From the NCBI GenBank assembly GCA_016165875.1, contig JABBOT010000012.1, positions 12,998,732 to 13,062,731 of the forward strand: a DNA stretch of 64,000 nucleotides. Direction: 5' to 3'. This document shows, piece by piece, positions 27,152 through 36,941 of the stretch (position 1 is its first letter; the number at the start of each line of letters is the position of its first letter). A program made the position numbers and the translations under genes. The notes beneath the pieces are model-generated. The model saw nothing but the letters and a program-made list of their open reading frames with translations, was not told the DNA's origin and made no database searches. The DNA comes from Acanthopleura granulata (Eukaryota > Mollusca > Polyplacophora > Chitonida > Chitonidae).

Positions 27152-30100
27152 GTAAGTTGTTGATGTAAATTGATTCATAACTTATGGTGATAAGCAGTTT
27201 CAATTCTTTACCTTTTCCTACTCTCAAATTCTGCATCACACTAGTACGTAAGGCCTGGCCTCTGTCATATAAGTAAAATACATGCTGTTGTCCCATAAGG
27301 GCGACATGAGACACCAACAAATAGGGAGCTTTTCTTGTTTAAAGTAGCTTGGGCCCAAGCTTTGTAAACTCTTGTTCATTCCAGCCTTTGCGATGAAGAT
27401 TTGCAGGCAAACTGGTAACATAGAATGATACATGTAGTATTTAAATGTTACAGCAGAACATTGGTCAGTTGAATTTGGCCTGAATCGTCATTATGAGGGA
27501 AAAGATACCTCATTATCTCGGTAAATATTTGGACTAAGCTCATCTACGTTGTTAGTGGTTTCTTCATTAACTGGAATTGAAACTGCCAGTGACAGTTAAT
27601 CTTGTAGCTTACATAGGATATTGATATAGCTTTCTGGATAAGTCTTTGGTAGTCTACATGGGAATGTTTAAGTACCTCTTGACATATTTTACCAGTGTTT
27701 TGTATGGTATGGCTCTGATTATTTCTTTTAGCTTTGGTTAAGGCGTTAAAGTTAGAATAATCTAATGGATACTGATATAGAATAAGTTAGGATCTACGAT
27801 TACACAATTACGTTTTAAATACTGTCAAAAGTAAGCTGAAAAAAACCCCCAGTAAGTGTTGATTTTATTGCTTGTTAAACTGAACTGCTCAGGATGTCTG
27901 TGTCTTTTGAGATTATACATGTGTATGTACATGTATTGTGTAAATCAACTTTCTCTTCTTATCAGAACTGAAGTCACTGTGTGGTTACAAAATGAATAAT
28001 TATGATGCTCATTACTGTACATGTGCATGCATATCCCATTCCTGCACGTCGAGTGCTTCCGGGTGTGTACAGGTATATAGCCAGATAGAACCATACTGTA
28101 GGCAGTTTTAAATAAACCACTGATATCAATCTGGGAAAGATATCCTTGGATTTTATTGTGGATGAGTTGACAGTTGTGTATTGTATATTATGACTTATGA
28201 TTGCTTGAAGTCTTACGTCATCTATTCATAGCCTGACTTCAGTGTTGTAAAGGCCTAGCACATGTATACATGGGCCATTCAGTCGACCATGACATTTATA
28301 TCAGGAATTGCTGTCATATTTTTCTCAAAAAGCTAACTTGTACAATCTTCAATGATATTCCCCAAGCTCTGCTGTACCATGAAGTCCATGTACTTGTACG
28401 TCTAAAGAGACCATATCTCTTTATGTTTGCTACAGTATTAGAAGAACTCAAATTGTCTTCTGTATGCACCATATTATGGGTGGGTGATGCAAGAACCCTG
28501 CATGGCATCAAGGTTTCTACAATATGTACACATGTATAGTTGAAAGGTTTATACACTGTACATATTGAATAGTGACGTTGACTCTCCTGTGTTAGCTGTT
28601 TGGCAGCCCCACATATACCTACATCCTGGGTGGCTCAAGATCGCATGTTATCATGTTAATTAAGCTTCCTTATATAAACATGGCTTTTTGAACAGATGCA
28701 GGGATATAAAGCTAAGATCGGGCATATATGACAACCATGAGCTGTGTGTCATCGCATAGAATCTCAGTGCATCTACATGTACACAGTGTTATTTCTTGAT
28801 GGCCATGTGTGGCAGGTTTTTTTCTGACAGTTGTTTGTTGAAAAATACACTCCAACGCCTGAAGATACATGTGTACCGTGCTCATGTATATATGAGCCAG
28901 AAAGTACAAATACTTCATTTGGTGCACATTTCAACAATTAAAGCTGACAAAAAGTTAATCATAGCAGGGGCTTCATTGCAAAGTAGCTTGAGCTTCTGTT
29001 TACACATACCTGCCTACATTATGCTTTGACCAAAGCTTCTGTTTACATGTACCTGCCTACATTATGCTTTGACCAAAGCTTCTGTTTACATGTACCTGCC
29101 TACATGATGCTTTGACCAAAGCTTCTGTTTACATGTACCTGCCTACATGATGCTTTGACCAAAGCTTCTGTTTACATGTACCTGCCTACATGATGCTTTG
29201 ACCAAAGCCTCTGTTTACATGTACCTGCCTACATGATGCTTTGACCAAAGCTTCTGTTTACATGTACCTGCCTACATTATGCTTCGACCAAAGCTTCTGT
29301 TTACATGTACCTGCCTACATGATGCTTTGACCAAAGCTTCTGTTTACATGTACTTCATTTAATTCTCTGTCAGAAAGATACTGAACACCCTGTAAAGGAT
29401 TTAAGCATTGTAACTCCTCGTCCTGCATTATATGTGGATACAACTGTTAGAACTGGAGAGGAGCTAAATTATCCTGATGTTTGAATTCATAGATGTACAT
29501 TGTTCTGACATTAACAGAGTTATCTCACCTTTGTGTCTTCCTCAGGACCATGATTTGCAGCAGAAGATTGACCATGAAATTAAGATGCGAGACGGGACAG
29601 CTAAACTGCTGGCGGCCTCCAAACACCCCGCTCAGATGCTGGAAGCGGCCAAAAACCTGCTCACCTCCAACACGCGCATTATCTCCTACATGACAGAGCT
29701 TCAGCGCCGCAAAACAGCCGAGGTCATGGGCAAAAACTCCACGTGAGTACAACTGTATGCACATGTACCAGATCTCGGGTGTATTTATCAATGGTGCTAT
29801 GTATGCCTAGAAGCAGTTTGATTTTCTAGATGAACATCTGTCAAACATTGTTCTGCATGTACATGTACAAATTTAATCAGTTGTACACAGTTACATATGT
29901 TTTTCCAGTGGCTTAAAATTCCATCAAAATAACTTACAGGTGTTTTTCAAAGGCTATTCTTTTGATGCACAGCTTGACAAATAGACCTTTTCATCTGTCA
30001 TTCAAGAGCATGCATTAGCCAGTAATAATCAACAAGTTTGCAAATTTGTTACATATGAACATATTCAGTCTTTCTGTGACATCATGATTTCACAATGGCT

Positions 30101-33100
30101 TTCATGGGATCCATCCATGTTCCCCAACCCAGCATAGTTTTGTCCAGACATATATATCTAGATATTACATAACAGAGGTCTAATGATTGCTTGTTTTCCT
30201 TGTTTCAGATCTTCAGTAGCTGGTAACCAGGTTCCATGTAAAGCCAAAGTGTGTGTCTCAGGTATGTCCATTGATTTGGAGTTACTTATGGAGGAAAGTG
30301 AAACTAATTTTATGCTGTCGAAACTAATGTTAAGCCCATTTCTTTGAGTTCCTGTACTTTTGGCCTAATGAATGCCTGATTTGTTGTAAGGGATTTCTTG
30401 GGAGACATTCCCTGTCCTGTCCATAGCTTGGTTATAGAATACACTCCAGCTTTCTGGCTCCTGTCATCTCTGATTTTTATGTAACACATGTTTTTTTTTG
30501 CAGACATTAGAATTCCATTGATGTGGAAGGACACGGACCATTTCAAAAACAAGGGAGACCACCGGCGTTATGTGGTATTTTGTCTTTTGAAAATTGGAAC
30601 AGAAATCTACGATACATCCATGGTTAACAATGTAGACAGAAGTATGACAGATATTACCTTCGATGATGTTATAGCTTTGTAAGTATCTGTAGAAAATGTG
30701 ATGATGTTATAGCTTTGTAAGTATCTGTAGAAAATGTGTCAATCAATATGACAGAGTGTAAACTGGTATAGTCATATATGCTACATTTCCAGCCTAATTG
30801 TAAATGTTTACGCTAATAAATATGTGACCTCATTAGCATGGCTTTTTAATACATGTACAGTGTGGTTTTAGTGAGATTGCCAACATGTCATAGCTTTAAA
30901 CTGCTGGACCAAATATCCATAATGGAAATTGATTAGATTTCCTCTTGTCTGTGAACAGAAACTGGAAGTCTAATATTGTTAGTGTCAGATGGTCTATGTT
31001 TATTTCAGTGAATTTTTAAGCTTATAATGTCTACTATGAACAGTTGACTGTATATTTCTCCATTGCATTTCAAGAAATCCTTAGAAAACATAATTTGTGT
31101 TAAAAGATTTAGGAAATTGATGTCATTGAGAGAAAAATATTTACATTTAATCAGTGTTCTTTTGATTTTGATTTCAGCAATAATATCTCCCATGACTTTG
31201 AATGTAAATTAGAAATCTACTGCCACAAATTACATGAAGATTTGACGATTGCAAGCACATCAAAGAAACTACGGAAGAAGATGAACGACCTGTCCGGGTC
31301 TGTGGGACGGAGTGTCGGTAAACGCTTGTCTGGTCTGGTGAGTCATTTGTCGTTCTGTGTTATTTACAATCACGTAATTTCGGCCTAAGAAAAATAAAAA
31401 AATCCAAGTTATTCGATGTAACATAGGTTTTAATGTGATAACTGCTCATGTTTTGATTATACATGTATATTAAAGCTTGGTGTGTCAGTTGTGAGCATAT
31501 CATTTATTTTAGCAGTCTTGGGGGTACTTTGCAGGGTGTTGTTCTTTCTACCCCAAGCTTCTTTACCCTTATAAATAAACTAAATAAATGAACACTTTTA
31601 TACTATGGCTTCTTTTAGTCTCTGTTGCTCTTCTCTTTTCCTTAAAACTGACCTAGACATGTACTTTCTAATGTGACATGTTTTGCAGTGATATGTTCTT
31701 TTTCAGGGAGATCATGCTGGCTTCCTCTCCGGCCGTACGTGGGAAGGTCTGCCAGCAACCTGTGGATGGTCGTGGGTTTTCCCCGGTTTCCTCCCACCAT
31801 AATGCTTGGCAGTTGTCATATAAGTGAAATATTCTTGAGGACGGCGTAGAACACCAATCGATTAAATAAATCAGATAAATTGAGGGGGGGGGGGGGGCTG
31901 TTGAAAGATTGGTTTAATTAGTGAATGTATGCAATAATTTTATGTAACACCAAAAATACATTATTTGTTCTCATTCATTTCCAGAAAGATGATGCTGACA
32001 TTATTGGAAATATGGTTTTGTAAGTGTTCAGTCTTTTTGTCTCCAGAAAATTTCTACATTATTTCGACTTAAAGCAAATAAAACTGTGTTACACAAGTTA
32101 ATGTTTATAACGTGGAGGAGTGTTGTGATGTCAGATGAAAACGATTTCATAGAAATTCTTAGAAATACAAGAACTACCATATATTTCATGCAATCCACAC
32201 ATCTTTGAATTAACTTGGAGTCCTACATACATGTATCATATTAACTTATTCACATTGCAGCATTTAAAGTTAATTATTGAACCAGTGTTCTTGGTATGAA
32301 AATTTGCCTTTCTGAAAATTTCTAAGATTTCTGAGAATTTCTGAGAATTGATTTAACTTGCTTACATATATTCATGTATATATGCAATCATTTTTTACAG
32401 GGGTCCACGGTTTGAGTTGATGGCCACAGGCAGCCTAACACTAGCCGATGTTGACAATTGTATTAGAACCTACGATCTCCAATTAGAACCAGTATCAGGT
32501 ACAGCTTTTGTTATAAACACAGGCATGTTAGTCTTCAGTCTGAATACTGATGTGTTTGTCTTTGAATTTAGGAAGTAGAAAACCATCAAGTGTTATGATT
32601 AAATGGCTGAAGTACATCAGTGTTGTTAGGGTCACAATTATTTTCTGATTTATTAGGATCCTAATTTTTTGTCCTTGTCTATCAATTGTGATTTACGGGA
32701 ACACTCCTTAGACCAGCTGAGCAGTCCAAAAAAATAGCAGTTAACATTTGTAAACTGAAGAAACACACTTGTTGGGGTTTTTTTTAAAAGAGATAAATTT
32801 TGCTGAATTTCCAGTTTATCGACTGCAGTAAATAGGGTGAAAATTTTTATTGTGAAATAGAAAATATGTGCATTTTTAAGAGTAATCTCCCCTTTTCTTC
32901 CACAGAGGCTGGGAGTGAACTCCCCTTGTTTGGTCACTACTGCTGTAAGTTTTCTGCTCATCCAGAATGTCTGAGGGAACCAGCTGGAACAGGCTTCCTC
33001 AATTTACAGGTAAATAAAACATTCATTGTTAACCTTATTACTGCCCCAGTGATTTAATTAACCACTGGTAACTTTTACTAGTACCATGTGTCATGTCAGT

Positions 33101-36100
33101 TGTTTTGAACGAGAAAGGAAAAAAAGTACAGGAAAATTACACAAGATGAAGTTTCTGTAAAGATCCCTTTAAATAGTGAATGGAATAATCAGTTGTTATT
33201 CAGCTGTCTGTGTTGTGTTTGAAATATTTGCATGTCAGACTTCCTCATTAATTACATGCAGGTTTCCATTCTGTTCGTGTTGAAAGTTAGTTTCATGTCA
33301 GGTCATAAGGGAATTTGCGCTCACAGTTGTGAATTGATAGCCAAACCTGATCAAGATGCACAGTAATAAGTAAAAGGCCAAATGTAATGCATGTTATTTA
33401 CAAGCACTTCTTCAGGGAAAGCTGGAAAATATAATTCTGGTGCACATTTTGACTTCGCTTGCATGAAGGAATGGCATTTGATTATGGCAAGAAATATAAA
33501 CATCAGCTTTTCCCAAATTGGCCAAGGGCTATATAATATTTTCCTGATCTTTAAAAGAAATACATTCAAGAATTGGTGATTTTGTTATTGTTGTATGCAT
33601 TGGGGCAATTGTGATTTGCATAATAGTGATCTAAGAGTAGCTTGACAGTTTTCAGTTTGAGAATTGCATGACCTCTCCAGTACAATGATTAGAAAAAGTT
33701 TGTTCCACAAAGCAGTTTGTTGACCTAAATTTACTGTATAATCTTGACTCCCCCATGATAGAAACCCCTGTCATCTATGTTAACAGAGCCCATCATGTAT
33801 CACCTGTGATCTAGAAATCTGATCACTACTGCATGGTCAACAGTATTCTGTACCTGTGGCATTTTGTGACAAACTGTATTTCACCTGAAGTTTGGCTTTT
33901 TTCAGGTGACACATTTTGCTTGATTCTGTACTTCAGAAAGTGCTATGTAGTACACCAGACTTTTAGTGAATGCCGTAGTTCTTATAGTGTAATCAGAAGA
34001 ATTGGATGGTTTGTTGCATTCATTAGCCAAGAATTTCAAGGCCATATATGGACATTAACTGAGAGCTGAGCTGGCTTTACCTGCATGATGGGGAAGCACA
34101 TGGCAATTTTAAAATGTCTGAAACATGACACTAAATTCAAGTAATCCACCCATTAGGATTCTGTCTTTGTCTTCACATTTAAATCTGTGGCTGACATATT
34201 TTAACTCTTATTCGGTTTTGAAATAACTGTTGGACTCATTTATACATCAGTGTGTGAAATGTTTCATTTCAGTCCATAAATGTGAGGGGGAAGTAACTTG
34301 GGCAGTGAAAGGCATTTGTGCATATTACATTGTTACAACGATATTTTCAGGGATGGCTGTGTTGTAATAACCTTGCATTGTTGATATTGTTGACTAACCT
34401 GGCTAGGCTGTTTGTTTGTGCATGTGACGTTAACCTCTGCATGCCACTCTCTTGTCAGGCTAACAGCCAGGCTTCCTTGCAGGAAGATGATGATCTCTCA
34501 AAGTGGAAGAAATATTGGTGTGTGCTGAAGAACTTAGAAATGGCGTGTTGGTCATCACCCACAGATGTGGACGTCACTCAACCACTGTTCACCATCCCAG
34601 TCACCAAGGTAACGACCTGTAACTACATGTATGACTGGTAAATCACTCTGAATTCTGTGGGATTCTTCACAGGCTGATCAACCAGATGTATGATCTGTAG
34701 TACAGAAGGCCGATTACATGCAATTGGTTTTCCCTTGGAACTTTGGTGTACCACCACGGGGAAATGGATTGAAAATATACTGTCATCTGTAATCTGCATT
34801 CAGCGATTGTAGCCATGTTAAGAATTGATGATTAATCATGTGGGTTTGTTGATGTGCTATTTTTACATTTAAATCTGCTAAACTTTGCATGTTACACTTG
34901 TTGTTTTTCGTAAATGGACATGGAAGCATGTAAATCAAGTTTGATTTCTGGGACTCGACTTCAATACTGCCTCTGTGTTTCACTCGTTTCCATTCAGTAC
35001 TACACAGTAAAACCATCTTACAAGTGAAACTTTCAAATAATATAAGATACCAAATGCCATATGGCATGCTGCGTGTATTTATTTATTTATTTGATTGGTG
35101 TTTTACGCCACACTCAAGAATATTTCACTTGTACGACGGTGACCAGCATTATAGTGGGAGGAAAACGGGCAGAGCCTGGAGGAAACCCAAGACAATTTGC
35201 AGGTTGCTGGCAGACCTTCCCACGTACGGTCGGAGAGGAAGCCAGCATGTGCTGCATATATATTTTAGATGAAAAATAAGCTTTAGATTTTGTTTACCAC
35301 TGTCAGTGTGTGAGTATTTCTTTCCACAGAACACACAGATCAGCGATGCTGACCCACGGACGTGCAAACGCTCCCATACATTCCACCTAAAGACGGTCCA
35401 GGGAGAGTTCGTGTCCGAACACACGCTGGCCGCTGAAAACAAAGAGGAGCTCAACAAATGGTGGGAGGCCTTCCAACAACATTTACTAGACCAGGGTGAG
35501 TCTTGACAATATACAGCGTACAGTCAGGAGTATATTCAGTATTGAGAGATGCCTAGTGAAAGGCATTGGTTTACTCTGGGCATTATGGTTTCTTCCAGCC
35601 ATAAACCTGACCAGATCTACTGTGATACAAGTGGAAGACAAAGAAGGGTGGTTTCCTCTGAGCACTCTGATTTCCTCTGCCATGAAATTGACTGCTATCA
35701 TAGAAGTGAAAATTCTTGAATTCTTCAACAAGAAATAAATATGATATGCTAGTGGAGAAGTGCATTGTTGATGTCAACACATCAGTTAAGTAAATAAATA
35801 AATTACAACTAGGAACAAATTATAGGAACAGTAAAGAAAAAACTTGTACATCACAGTCTTCCTCTAGCATAACATTCTTTTTTCACCTACATGTAATTTA
35901 GTTGCTCTTCTTGGTGTGTCAAAATGTCTGAAAATGCTTTGCTTGGTGAGTGATAACAGCGAGGCGTTAGATATGTTTTTTTACACATGGAACAAAATTG
36001 CAATCGGAAACCAACCTGGGGTTTCAAGGAAGGATAGGGCTTGTGTTTTTAGGGCACTGACAGCATTCATACATATAGATTGACAGCTGGCTTGTCACAA

Positions 36101-36941
36101 ACTGACAGCATTTTAAGAAATTAAAGCGTTACCATTTTTTCAAGGCAGGATTAAGAGCTAAGCCTTGGATGTAAATTTGTAACCCTGATTATTTCACCTG
36201 TCCATTTCGGTTTTGTTTAAGTTGACCTTCATGTTTTGCTTTTTGGCAGTATTCTGGAAGCATGCCTGTGAACAACCAGTAGACATGCGATCTGCATCAC
36301 CACGGAAACTACCTCTGTTTTTGAGAAAGAGCTCTCTTTATGAAGATACACCTATAAATGGTGAGTACAGCTGCTACCTATCTAAAGTGCTGAAAGTATG
36401 TCTCTCCTGGAATAATGTTTCCATTTTATATGTATAACAATATTGAAATGAAACCATGAAGAGCTACCATGGGTACAGTCTGAGTCTTTAATAAATTGCA
36501 TTTAACATCACTGTAATTTTGTTTTTTATCTAATTTTGCCTAAGGGCATGGTGCTAGGGGGCGTGTAAGTTGTTACTTCTGAAACTCTTACATAAACAGT
36601 TAGAATAAACCCTAACTGAGGTCAACTGATAAGAGGCCGGATCTCAGCGGTAACGTGTGATCATTTACCAATTATCACTGTTGTCGATGCTCTGGTTTTA
36701 CTCTCTGTGCTGTAAACTATTTTGAAGTGTGGGGTGTGAAAATGGTTGATAAAAGGTGTTTTTATGAAGTACGTATAACTTTACCTTTGCAGACCGCACA
36801 TCATATAATGAAGAAGTTATAGACAACCTTCAAATGGATGAGAAGCAACTGAGTCAGATGTTAAATACGTTGATGGGAGAGGCAAAGGAAATTCGTGGAG
36901 ATACCTCTAGTACAGCCAGCAGTTCATCAACAGGCACCTGA
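27092..36941 (+). CDS. RTKN: Rhotekin-family Rho-GTP effector (gene body, shared exons)
   Basis: Shared coding exons are 29546-29742, 30209-30261, 30504-30678, 31178-31337, 31985-32019, 32401-32498, 32906-33009, 34483-34608 (or from 34459), 35330-35495, 36250-36360 and 36793-36941, all GT..AG with matching phases, stop TGA at 36939. With exon 1a the protein is 487 residues: HR1/REM Rho-binding region about 31-100, anillin-like region about 114-304 starting IRIPLMWKD, and a PH domain about 305-402. Family knowledge: rhotekins bind GTP-bound RhoA-type GTPases through HR1 and link them to septin/cytoskeletal and survival signalling. It ends about 85 residues after the PH domain, shorter than the human proteins, without their Pro-rich tail or C-terminal PDZ ligand. 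The family call is firm; RTKN and RTKN2 are not separated here. Confidence 0.93.
28992..29355 (+). repeat. 43-bp minisatellite, 8 full copies plus a partial, beside the HR1 exon
   Basis: The unit begins GCTTCTGTTTACATGTACCT and recurs at 28992, 29035, 29078, 29121, 29164, 29207, 29250, 29293 and partly 29336. Copies are almost identical, so expansion is recent. The array stops 190 bases before the 3' splice site of the HR1 exon. Confidence 0.97.
29546..29742 (+). CDS. RTKN: Rhotekin exon 2: HR1 (REM-1) Rho-binding region
   Basis: The exon follows a TCTTCCTCAG acceptor and ends AC|GTGAGT, phase 2. It reads DHDLQQKIDHEIKMRDGTAK and continues as a long coiled-coil-prone helix pair ending in the ISYMTELQRRK motif, which I recognise from vertebrate rhotekins (ILSYMGELQRRK). 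In the family this helix hairpin binds the switch region of active Rho. G+C content and third-position C/G bias are clearly higher than in the surrounding introns. All three first exons must splice here. Confidence 0.93.
30209..32498 (+). CDS. RTKN: Rhotekin exons 3-7: anillin-like/C2-like region
   Basis: Exon 3 (30209-30261) encodes the CKAKVCVS strand; exon 4 (30504-30678) gives D-IRIPLMWKDTDHFKN and ends in VIAL; exon 5 (31178-31337) gives the SHDFECKLEIYCH strand and a Lys-rich stretch KKLRKKMNDL with SVGRSVGKRLSG; exon 6 (31985-32019) is a 35-base microexon; exon 7 (32401-32498) gives GPRFELMATGSLTLADV. Phases run 2-1-2-0-2-1 without conflict. The order and motifs match the anillin homology region of rhotekins, thought to be a cryptic C2-type membrane-binding fold. 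The exon 4 donor is duplicated (see the 38-bp repeat). Confidence 0.92.
30662..30737 (+). repeat. 38-bp tandem duplication containing the exon 4 splice donor
   Basis: The unit GATGATGTTATAGCTTTGTA and the following 18 bases occur twice, starting at 30662 and 30700. Each copy contains CTTT|GTAAGT, so there are two equal donors, at 30679 and 30717. Use of the first keeps frame; use of the second reads straight into a TAA. Confidence 0.95.
31711..31880 (+). mobile_element. SINE copy in rhotekin intron, sense strand plus
   Basis: It contains CATGCTGGCTTCCTCTCCGG, the CGTACGTGGGAAGGTCTGCC segment, TCCTCCCACCATAATGCT, AAGTGAAATATTCTTGAG and an ATTAAATAAAT tail, the same order as in the 47.6-kb copy. 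The 5' tRNA part is missing. It ends about 100 bases upstream of the rhotekin microexon. A poly-G run (31886-31899) follows. Confidence 0.88.
32906..33009 (+). CDS. RTKN: Rhotekin exon 8: end of anillin-like region
   Basis: Acceptor TTCCACAG, donor GTAAAT, phase 1 to 0. It encodes SELPLFGHYCCKFSAHPECL, matching the LPLYG-x-x-CCRL-x-AQPLC motif of vertebrate rhotekins and ending FLNLQ just before the PH domain. Confidence 0.92.
34459..36360 (+). CDS. RTKN: Rhotekin exons 9-11: PH domain
   Basis: Exon 9 encodes the first PH strands (DDDLSKWKKYWCVLKN), with its start at 34459 or 34483; both acceptors are in phase 0. The shorter form fits vertebrate spacing better. Exon 10 (35330-35495) gives KRSHTFHLKTVQGEF and the C-terminal PH helix with ELNKWWEAFQQHLLD, including the hallmark Trp. 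Exon 11 (36250-36360) gives VFWKHACEQP, then SPRKLPLFLRKSSLY, which matches the SPRKPPLFLTK motif I recall from RTKN2. In the family the PH domain contributes to membrane or autoinhibitory contacts; no phosphoinositide specificity can be read from sequence. Confidence 0.92.
35076..35250 (-). mobile_element. SINE copy in rhotekin intron, sense strand minus
   Basis: (TATT)n on the plus strand, then GATTGGTGTTTTACGCC, ATATTTCACTTGTACGACGG, TGGGAGGAAAACGGGCAGAG and GGCAGACCTTCCCACGTACG up to GCCAGCATG. This is the reverse complement of the 47.6-kb copy without its tRNA head. It ends 80 bases before the PH exon at 35330. Confidence 0.92.
35571..35742 (+). mobile_element. Degenerate SINE-like copy
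   Basis: It contains TCTGGGCATTATGGTTTCTT, then TAGAAGTGAAAATTCTTGAA and an AAATAAAT-like end, resembling the 3' half of the SINE family but heavily mutated and possibly a dimer. Lower certainty than the other copies. Confidence 0.45.
36793..36941 (+). CDS. RTKN: Rhotekin exon 12: C-terminal coding exon and stop
   Basis: The acceptor is CCTTTGCAG and 48 codons end in TGA at 36939-36941. It encodes a helix-prone acidic stretch (NLQMDEKQLSQMLNTLMGEA) and a Ser/Thr-rich end SSSSTGT. Vertebrate rhotekins continue for more than a hundred residues with Pro-rich segments and end in a PDZ ligand; here the protein simply stops. A downstream alternative last exon is possible, but none is visible in the next 4 kb. 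Confidence 0.85.

Noticed and set aside
28992..29355. CRISPR-like regular repeats
   Set aside because: The repeats are head-to-tail with no spacers, in a eukaryotic intron; an ordinary minisatellite.
34318..34458. N-terminal extension of the PH exon frame
   Set aside because: Open by chance across the intron end; acceptors at 34458-34482 and homology place the exon start later.
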